A stretch of 12,953 nt of DNA. Origin: Clostridiales bacterium (lineage in GTDB: Bacteria > Bacillota > Clostridia > Christensenellales > Christensenellaceae). Of the stretch, positions 7,638-12,953 are shown piece by piece (within the stretch, counting starts at the first letter, position 1; every line of letters begins with the position of its first letter). The notes beneath the pieces are model-generated. The model did not search any database. It was not told the DNA's origin and saw only the letters and a list, made by a program, of their open reading frames with translations. The stretch lies in NCBI GenBank assembly GCA_003343685.1, contig QAKS01000020.1:1-12953 (forward strand), in the 5' to 3' direction. Both the position numbers and the translations under genes were made by a program.

Positions 7638-7982
7638 TCAACCGGGAGGCCATTCGAGGCTTCTTCCCCCAAGAATATGAAAATGCAGATGATGCACTGT
7701 CTGTCCGCCGTCGTCCCCCGTGTTAACTACAACGCGGAAGCCGCTCTTGTCTACGCCCGTCTCCTTTGCGATTCTTTGGATGACACCCATAATATGCGCC
7801 GTCAGCGCAGCGTCCTCGTCGCCCAGCTCCAGCAAGCTCCCCACATGCTTTTTCGGTATCACCAGAATATGGACGGGCGCTTTTTTGTCGATATCGTTAA
7901 ACGCCAGGACCATTTCATCCTCATATACCTTGTCCGAAGGGATCTCCCCTCTTATGATTTTACAAAACAGACAATCGTCCAT
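7638..7982 (-). CDS. HIT-family (HINT-like) nucleotide-binding hydrolase
   Basis: 114 aa, the usual size of a HINT/HinT-type protein, which hydrolyses purine nucleoside phosphoramidates or AMP-lysine-like substrates as a cytoplasmic dimer. The start CLFCKIIRGEIPS, the middle FNDIDKKAPVHILVIPKKHV and the active-site histidine triad H98-L-H100-F-H102 within QTVHHLHFHILGG are all present. The physiological substrate is unknown for most bacterial members. The frame opens at 8003, but the ATG at 7982 (MDDCLFCK) fits the family and has AAAGGAG upstream. That site overlaps the stop codon of mtaB, with a 13-nt gap, pointing to co-translation. The position between mtaB and rpsU is a conserved clostridial arrangement, so a link to ribosome function by context is plausible but unproven. 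Confidence 0.95.
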   Translation of the reverse strand: MDDCLFCKIIRGEIPSDKVYEDEMVLAFNDIDKKAPVHILVIPKKHVGSLLELGDEDAALTAHIMGVIQRIAKETGVDKSGFRVVVNTGDDGGQTVHHLHFHILGGRSLEWPPG

Positions 7983-7995
7983 GATGCCTCTCCTT

Positions 7996-9264
7996 TCAGC
8001 CAAAAAGTTTGTTGCCTCCGGTCACTCCTTCGATTTTCACATCGGTTATGGTGTTGAGCTCCCCTTCGGCTATAATTTCAATATATCTTTCATTATGTCC
8101 TATAACCCTGCTTTCGTCAAATGGTTTTTCAAACAGCACCTTTTGCGTCGTGCCCACAAAGCTCTCGACATACTCCCGCTCCATCTCTTTTGCCAGAACA
8201 CCGATTTCCGCCGCCCTTCTTTTTTTTACGGCGCCGTCCACTTTGTCTCCCATGCGGCTTGCCGCTGTGCCCGCTCTGTCCGAATAGGGAAATACGTGTA
8301 TTCTGGAGAAGCCGACCTTCCTCAAAAATGCCAGCGTCGTCTTGTGCTCCTCCTCCGTTTCCTGCGGGAATCCCGCTATAACGTCAGTCGTAATGGACGG
8401 ACTTTCAAAAGCGCCGCGCAGCCGTCCTACCGCATCCAAGTATTCCGCGCAGGTATATTTCCTGTTCATGCGTTTCAGCACCGTATCACAGCCGCTCTGC
8501 AGCGACAAATGAAAGTGAGGGCAAAGCTTTTCCGACCTTTTGCAGCATTCCAGAAAATACTCGGTCACCGTAGACGGCTCAATCGACCCCAGACGTATCC
8601 GATCAATCCCTTCCACTTTATCAAGAGCCGTAATGACATCCCCCAGCGTTCTCCCATCCTTCAAATCGACTCCATAGGAGCCGATATGGATGCCCGTCAC
8701 AACCACTTCCTTGACACCCTTTTCCGCCACTCTCGCGGCTTCCTCCGCAATATCCGATATTTCCCGGGAACGAACCGGGCCGCGCGCATAGGGAATAATG
8801 CAGTAGGAGCAGTAATTGTTGCAGCCCTCGCAGATTTTCAGATTGGCGCGCGTCCTCTCGTCGCTGTCCGCAATGGAGAGTGGCTCAAAAATATGCTCCG
8901 AAGCGATGTCACCCACCGCGTTTATCTTCCTTTCGCCCGCCTCAATCCGGCCGACGATATCCGCAATAAGCGATCTGTTCTTCGTCCCTACCACCGCCTC
9001 TACACCGTCTATCGCCAGCATGGCTTCGCTGTCCCTCTGGGCAAGGCAGCCGCAGACGCATATGGGCTTCCCCTGCTCCCTGTGAATCAGCTGGCGCGAT
9101 TTTCGATCCGCCATATTGGTAACCGTGCAGGTGTTGATAAGCGCCAGATCGGCATTGCTCCCGTCGCAAACAGTCTCATGCCCCGCCTGCTCCAGCACCG
9201 CTTTCATAGCGTTTGTATCGTATTGATTTACCTTGCATCCCAAGGTGTGATAGACTATTCTCAT
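7996..9264 (-). CDS. mtaB: tRNA (t6A37) C2-methylthiotransferase, MtaB type
   Basis: 422 aa, a radical-SAM methylthiotransferase that turns t6A at position 37 of ANN-decoding tRNAs into ms2t6A. The N-terminal UPF0004 domain (1-125) carries the auxiliary [4Fe-4S] cysteines C10 (TLGCKVNQYD), C46 (NTCTVTN) and C73 (CGCLAQ). The radical-SAM domain (about 139-365) has C148-x3-C152-x2-C155 in GCNNYCSYCIIPYARGPVRS. A C-terminal TRAM-type RNA-binding segment follows (about 368-422). TLGCKVNQYDT and GPVRSR, with no MiaB-specific features, favour MtaB (B. subtilis YqeV) over MiaB or RimO. The start is 3 nt after the rsmE stop, with AGGGTG as ribosome binding site. It is one of several translation-apparatus modifying enzymes in this cluster. 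Confidence 0.95.
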   Translation of the reverse strand: MRIVYHTLGCKVNQYDTNAMKAVLEQAGHETVCDGSNADLALINTCTVTNMADRKSRQLIHREQGKPICVCGCLAQRDSEAMLAIDGVEAVVGTKNRSLIADIVGRIEAGERKINAVGDIASEHIFEPLSIADSDERTRANLKICEGCNNYCSYCIIPYARGPVRSREISDIAEEAARVAEKGVKEVVVTGIHIGSYGVDLKDGRTLGDVITALDKVEGIDRIRLGSIEPSTVTEYFLECCKRSEKLCPHFHLSLQSGCDTVLKRMNRKYTCAEYLDAVGRLRGAFESPSITTDVIAGFPQETEEEHKTTLAFLRKVGFSRIHVFPYSDRAGTAASRMGDKVDGAVKKRRAAEIGVLAKEMEREYVESFVGTTQKVLFEKPFDESRVIGHNERYIEIIAEGELNTITDVKIEGVTGGNKLFG

Positions 9265-9267
9265 GCG

Positions 9268-9978
9268 CTAACACCCTGTCTCATAGGCCGTGACGGCAAG
9301 CAGGGCAATCGCCGCCGTCTCACCCCGCAGAATACGCGCCCCTAAAGATACGGGAACTGCGCCCGCCTCGACAATCCTCTTTGCCTCGTCCGCCGTAAAA
9401 CCGCCCTCACACCCCACGATCAGGGCGATATTCTCTGCAGAGCCGGACAGCGCCGATCTCAAATCCCCATCCGCATTTTCATAGGCAAACACTGCCTTCC
9501 CATGCTTTTGCAGGCCTTCCAGCATTTCCTGAAACGTAAGCGGTTCCCAGACCTCCGGCGCCGACGAGCGCCCGCATTGCTTCACCGCGCCCTCGCATAT
9601 CTTTGCCAGCCTGTCCCTTGCCTTCTTGGCATCCTTAGGCCGTTTGACGCTGTTTTGGCTGATAAAGGGGCAAATCGCGGACGCGCCAAGCTCCGTGGCT
9701 TTCTGAGCTACCAACTCCATTTTATCCGATTTCAGATACGATACATACAGCGTAACCGTCTTTTTGGGGTCGCCCTTGCAGGCTGACGCCTCTTCCACCC
9801 GAGCTGTCACAACGCCGCCTCCGCAGTCTTGTACCACGCAGGTATACTCCATGCCGCCGTGTATGGCGATCAGGCGGTCTCCCGCACAAAGGCGTATGAC
9901 TGACGCCGCATGGCGCGCTTCTTCGCCCGTAATATATGCCAGATGGTCCTCCACCTTCTCCGCAAAAAAACGCCTCAT
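9268..9978 (-). CDS. rsmE: 16S rRNA (uracil1498-N3)-methyltransferase
   Basis: 236 aa, typical RsmE length. It uses S-adenosylmethionine to methylate N3 of U1498 in 16S rRNA. The N-terminal PUA-like RNA-binding domain (about 1-65) begins MRRFF and contains EARHAASVIRLCAGD. The C-terminal SPOUT trefoil-knot domain (about 75-236) shows KATELGA (93-99), KQCGRS (133-138), VGCEGGF (188-194) and LGARILRGETA (212-222), the SAM-binding knot. The frame extends to 10002, but the ATG at 9978 gives the family start and overlaps the prmA stop as ATGA, a sign of translational coupling. prmA followed by rsmE is a widely conserved pair. Confidence 0.97.
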   Translation of the reverse strand: MRRFFAEKVEDHLAYITGEEARHAASVIRLCAGDRLIAIHGGMEYTCVVQDCGGGVVTARVEEASACKGDPKKTVTLYVSYLKSDKMELVAQKATELGASAICPFISQNSVKRPKDAKKARDRLAKICEGAVKQCGRSSAPEVWEPLTFQEMLEGLQKHGKAVFAYENADGDLRSALSGSAENIALIVGCEGGFTADEAKRIVEAGAVPVSLGARILRGETAAIALLAVTAYETGC

Positions 9979-10922
9979 CTTTCGCACACCATCGCAGCCC
10001 AATCCTCCTCGGTTTCCATGCGGATCAGCCTGTAGCCATTCTCTTGGACAGCGCGCTTCACGTCGTCAATTCGCTCCGTTATGATGCCGGACAGAATAAA
10101 CCTCGCCCCGGGCTTTGCCATGCCGTGAAAGATTTTCAGCATCATGATGACCACATCAGCGACAATGTTTGCCACAATCACGTCAAACTTTCTCTCCTCC
10201 AGTTTTTTCTTCAGCCGGTCATCCTCCAAAACATTTCCGCAGATCAACTCTACCTTATTCGCAGCAATGCCGTTTCTTCTGAAATTTTCCGCCGCAGTTC
10301 TGTCAGCGCCCTCTTCAATGTCCACTCCGGTAACGGTTCCCGCGCCCAGAAGCGCTGCGCCCACGCCCAGAATCCCGCTGCCGCAGCCCATGTCGAGAAC
10401 GTCGTCACCCTCGTGAACCGCCTTCTCCAACAGCTTGAGACACAGCCGCGTTGTCGCATGGCTGCCTGTCCCGAAGCTGGATGACGGGTCGATCTCCAGA
10501 ACGCACCTGCCCCCTGCATCGTCCAGCTCCTCCCACGAAGGTTTTATAATAATCCTGTCACCAACCGGTATAGGATGAAAAAATTGCTTCCAGTTGTTTG
10601 CCCAGTCCTCCTCGTTCATCTCGTCCAGCAAAAACTGCGGCGTCCCCTCAAGGCAGGCTGCGGCTATTGCATTTTTCGCCGCCGCAATCACATCCTTTGC
10701 CTCCGCGCTGTTTTTCACATAAAAGGTGATGGACGCCGGCCCGGCGAGACTTTTTTCCACATTTGCACCCACATAATCATAATAGATGGACGTATCGAGA
10801 CACTCCTGCCACTCCCGCGGGTCTTCGATGGAAACGCCGTCAATTCCTATCGAAAGCAGCGCCGCATAGGCATTGTCTATATCGTCCGGCTCCAAAACAA
10901 TTTTTATCGCAATCCACTCCAT
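9975..10922 (-). CDS. prmA: Ribosomal protein uL11 methyltransferase
   Basis: 315 aa, usual PrmA length. It adds methyl groups from S-adenosylmethionine to amino groups of ribosomal protein L11. The N-terminal substrate-binding domain (about 1-60) begins MEWIAIKIV. The middle carries EEDWANNWK (104-112). The Rossmann methyltransferase domain shows DPSSSFGTGSHATT (145-158), DVLDMGCGSGILG (174-186), GVDIEEGA (199-206) and the NIVADV motif (252-257). The ribosome binding site GAGGGG overlaps the end of ftsY, whose stop is 11 nt upstream, and the stop overlaps the rsmE start. In many clostridia prmA follows dnaK-dnaJ; here it follows smc-ftsY instead. Confidence 0.97.
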   Translation of the reverse strand: MEWIAIKIVLEPDDIDNAYAALLSIGIDGVSIEDPREWQECLDTSIYYDYVGANVEKSLAGPASITFYVKNSAEAKDVIAAAKNAIAAACLEGTPQFLLDEMNEEDWANNWKQFFHPIPVGDRIIIKPSWEELDDAGGRCVLEIDPSSSFGTGSHATTRLCLKLLEKAVHEGDDVLDMGCGSGILGVGAALLGAGTVTGVDIEEGADRTAAENFRRNGIAANKVELICGNVLEDDRLKKKLEERKFDVIVANIVADVVIMMLKIFHGMAKPGARFILSGIITERIDDVKRAVQENGYRLIRMETEEDWAAMVCER

Positions 10923-10933
10923 AGTCTTTCCCC

Positions 10934-11830
10934 TCAGTCGATAATGGAATCCGCAAACTCTTTCGCATCAAACGGGCGCAAATCGTCGATACCCTCGCCC
11001 ACGCCGACAAACCGCACCGGAACGCCCAGCTCATCCTTAATGGCAAATACCGCTCCTCCCTTTGCCGTGCCGTCCAGCTTTGTCAGCACAATGCCCGTCA
11101 CGCTGCAAACCTTCGCAAACTCCTTAGCCTGCACAATGGCGTTCTGCCCCGTCGTCCCGTCCAGAACGAGAAATACCTCCTTTGCAGCATCGGGATGCTC
11201 TCTGTCTATCACGCGTTTGATTTTGTCCAACTCGTTCATCAGGTTCTTTTTATTGTGCAGCCTTCCTGCCGTATCGCAGATCACTACATCCGTCCCTCTG
11301 TGCTTTGCAGAGTCTATCGCGTCGTAAATGACCGCCGCCGGGTCGTAGCCCTCGCCGTATTTGACAATGGGCACGCCCGCTCTGTCTGCCCATATCGACA
11401 GCTGGTCTGTCGCGGCCGCGCGGAACGTGTCTCCTGCAGCCAGTAAAACGCTCTTTCCCCTCTCCTTATAATAGGCGGCAATTTTGCCAATCGACGTGGT
11501 TTTCCCCACACCGTTGACCCCCACGACCAGTATGACCAGCGGGTACTTCTCCTCTGCAGGCGGAAAGACCATCTGCGCGTGCAGGATATCCTTTAACGCC
11601 TCTTTTGTCCCGGACACGTTTAGCTTTTCTGTTTTGACGCGCTCCCGCAGTTCCTCCAGAATTCTGTCGGTTGTCGCCGCCCCCACGTCGCACAGTATGA
11701 GCGTCTCCTCCAATTCCTCCATCAAATCCTCATCCACTCTTGTAAACGCGGAAAAAACGCTGTTCAATTTCCCTGACAGGTTGTCCCTCGTCTTGCTCAT
11801 TCCTTTTTTCAGCTTTTCAAAAAATGCCAT
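10934..11830 (-). CDS. ftsY: Signal recognition particle receptor FtsY
   Basis: 298 aa, the short Gram-positive form with almost no acidic A domain: N begins MAFFEKLKKGMSKTRDNLSG. The N four-helix domain spans about 20-90 and the GTPase G domain about 95-298. GTPase motifs are GVNGVGKTT (104-112), DTFRAAA (134-140), DTAGR (186-190), TKLDGTAKGG (250-259) and GVGEGIDDLRPFD (276-288). It docks SRP-bound ribosomes at the cytoplasmic membrane for co-translational insertion. AAAGGAG precedes the ATG by about 7 nt, and smc ends 12 nt upstream. The smc-ftsY pair is standard in Firmicutes, usually followed by ylxM-ffh; that continuation is absent and prmA follows directly. Confidence 0.98.
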   Translation of the reverse strand: MAFFEKLKKGMSKTRDNLSGKLNSVFSAFTRVDEDLMEELEETLILCDVGAATTDRILEELRERVKTEKLNVSGTKEALKDILHAQMVFPPAEEKYPLVILVVGVNGVGKTTSIGKIAAYYKERGKSVLLAAGDTFRAAATDQLSIWADRAGVPIVKYGEGYDPAAVIYDAIDSAKHRGTDVVICDTAGRLHNKKNLMNELDKIKRVIDREHPDAAKEVFLVLDGTTGQNAIVQAKEFAKVCSVTGIVLTKLDGTAKGGAVFAIKDELGVPVRFVGVGEGIDDLRPFDAKEFADSIID

Positions 11831-11842
11831 CGTCTCTCTCCT

Positions 11843-12953
11843 TTATTTCAGCTTTACCGATACAATCGCCGATACGCCCTTTTCCTCCATCGCCACGCCG
11901 TAGAGAGTGTCGCAGGACACGATCGTCGGCTTTCTGTGTGTGATAACAAGGAACTGCGTAGACGATATGTGTTTCAGATAGTGTGAAAAGCGCACCACAT
12001 TTGCCTCATCCAGCGGCGCGTCGATTTCATCCAACAGGCATACCGGCGACGGATTGATTCTGAGCATAGCGAACAGCAGTGCAATCGCCGTCAGCGCCCG
12101 TTCTCCGCCGGACAGCAGGGAAATATGCTGAAGCCTCTTTCCCGGCGGCTCTGCGGCAATGTTGATCCCGCATTCCATAATATCGCCACCGTCAAAGGAC
12201 AGCTCTGCCCGTCCGCCGCCAAACAGTTCCTTGAAAATTTCCTGGAAATATTCATTAATCAGCGCGAATTTCTCCTGAAATGTCTCTTTCATCGTACCCA
12301 TGAGCTCTTCAATCAGACGATTCAAATCCAGTTCAGCCTTAATCAGATCTTCTCTTTGAATCTGCAGATCCTCCGCTCTCGTATGCAGGCGCTCGTAGTC
12401 CTCAACGGCATTGGGATTAATCGTGCCGAGCTCGCGGATTTTCTCCTTGATATCGCGCACTTCGTTTACGCTTTCCTGATAGCCGACATCGGTTTTGAGC
12501 TGTTCCGCGTCGGCCAGCGTCATCTCATAGACATCCCATAGTTTGTCCGACTGGCTCTCCAGAGAAAGCCGCGCCTTTTCAATCTGACCTTCCGCTTTAT
12601 ACTTTCTGTCCGTCAGAGACGTGTATCGCATTTGGAACTCGCTTGTAACCTTCTGATAGCGCTGCATGCTGTCACGAAGTTCCTGTTTTCTCTCGTCCGC
12701 CTCACGCAGCCTTTGCTCCGCCTCGGCACACTCTTTCTTCAGCCGTTCCATCTCCCGCTCGTTCGCGGCCTTTTCCGCCGCCTGCGCTGTTTTGTTCTCC
12801 ATCGTTTCAAAAAGACGCGCTTCCCGCAACTCTATCGTCTCCGTCATCTTCTCCAGTTCGCTGCGCAGTCGCTCCATATTTTGATCAATGGATTCGACCT
12901 CCTTCGCCTTTTCGGCCACAGCAATCTTAACGGCGTTGATCTGTTCCTGAATC
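11843..12953 (-). CDS. smc: Chromosome segregation ATPase SMC, C-terminal part (N-terminus beyond window)
   Basis: 369 residues are visible and the frame is open to the right edge, so the true start is outside. Residues 1 to about 225 of the visible part are charged heptad-rich coiled coil (runs of Glu, Lys, Arg), the returning arm of the SMC rod. INPNAVEDYERL marks the arm-to-head junction. The C-terminal ATPase head has the signature LLSGGERALTAIAL (visible about 279-292), Walker B and D-loop CLLDEIDAPLDEANV (305-319), and the H-loop ITHRKPTI. SMC dimerises through its hinge and works with ScpA and ScpB to compact and resolve the chromosome. The gene ends 12 nt before ftsY. Walker A and the hinge are not in the window. 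Confidence 0.97.
   Translation of the reverse strand, partial: IQEQINAVKIAVAEKAKEVESIDQNMERLRSELEKMTETIELREARLFETMENKTAQAAEKAANEREMERLKKECAEAEQRLREADERKQELRDSMQRYQKVTSEFQMRYTSLTDRKYKAEGQIEKARLSLESQSDKLWDVYEMTLADAEQLKTDVGYQESVNEVRDIKEKIRELGTINPNAVEDYERLHTRAEDLQIQREDLIKAELDLNRLIEELMGTMKETFQEKFALINEYFQEIFKELFGGGRAELSFDGGDIMECGINIAAEPPGKRLQHISLLSGGERALTAIALLFAMLRINPSPVCLLDEIDAPLDEANVVRFSHYLKHISSTQFLVITHRKPTIVSCDTLYGVAMEEKGVSAIVSVKLK

Noticed and set aside
7625..7651. Possible terminator at the end of the HIT gene (GGCCT/AGGCC)
   Set aside because: Only 5 bp with a 17-nt loop, one arm inside the coding region, and a short T run. Too weak to call; read-through into rpsU is likely.
7720..9345. 541-codon open frame on the plus strand
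   Set aside because: It lies antisense to mtaB and the start of the HIT gene and ends in rsmE. The product has no recognisable domain, and it is open only because of the codon pattern of the real genes.

Overview
The window looks like chromosomal core DNA of a low-to-mid GC Firmicute of the class Clostridia. The reasons are the gene order (smc-ftsY and prmA-rsmE-mtaB-HIT-rpsU), strong GGAGG-type ribosome binding sites, a short FtsY without an acidic N-terminal domain, and a glutamate dehydrogenase whose catalytic residues fall at the same numbers as in the Clostridium symbiosum enzyme. The genus cannot be fixed from the sequence. I see no phage, transposon, CRISPR, tRNA or rRNA. Nearly all genes lie on the minus strand; only nnr is on the plus strand.

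Reading in minus-strand order from the right edge, the first block (12953 to about 7264) is a tightly packed housekeeping cluster. It holds smc (N-terminus cut off by the window), ftsY, prmA, rsmE, mtaB and a HIT-family hydrolase, with gaps of at most 13 nt and one ATGA overlap. rpsU (bS21, 57 codons) follows. It has its own near-consensus promoter, a hairpin at the predicted 5' end of its mRNA, and a rho-independent terminator. The theme is ribosome and protein biogenesis: L11 and 16S rRNA methylation, tRNA methylthiolation, SRP receptor and S21.

The middle block (7248 to 4182) holds nnr (plus strand, NAD(P)HX repair), convergent with rpsU and divergent from gdhA (minus strand, glutamate dehydrogenase). 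The roughly 200-nt AT-rich divergent region carries a good gdhA promoter and three inverted repeats that look like operators. gdhA ends in a strong terminator.

The left block (4092 to 1) starts with a clear promoter for a small predicted lipoprotein of unknown function. A terminator-like hairpin follows and then a probable operon: XRE/cupin regulator, AMP-forming acyl-CoA synthetase, YjbQ-family protein, and a beta-propeller-like lipoprotein cut by the left edge. The hairpin sits so close to the regulator's ribosome binding site that no promoter fits between them, which suggests read-through or attenuation.

I found no convincing new enzymatic or defence system. The most interesting points are regulatory: the hairpin before the XRE/cupin operon, the rpsU leader hairpin, and the paired dyads between gdhA and nnr.
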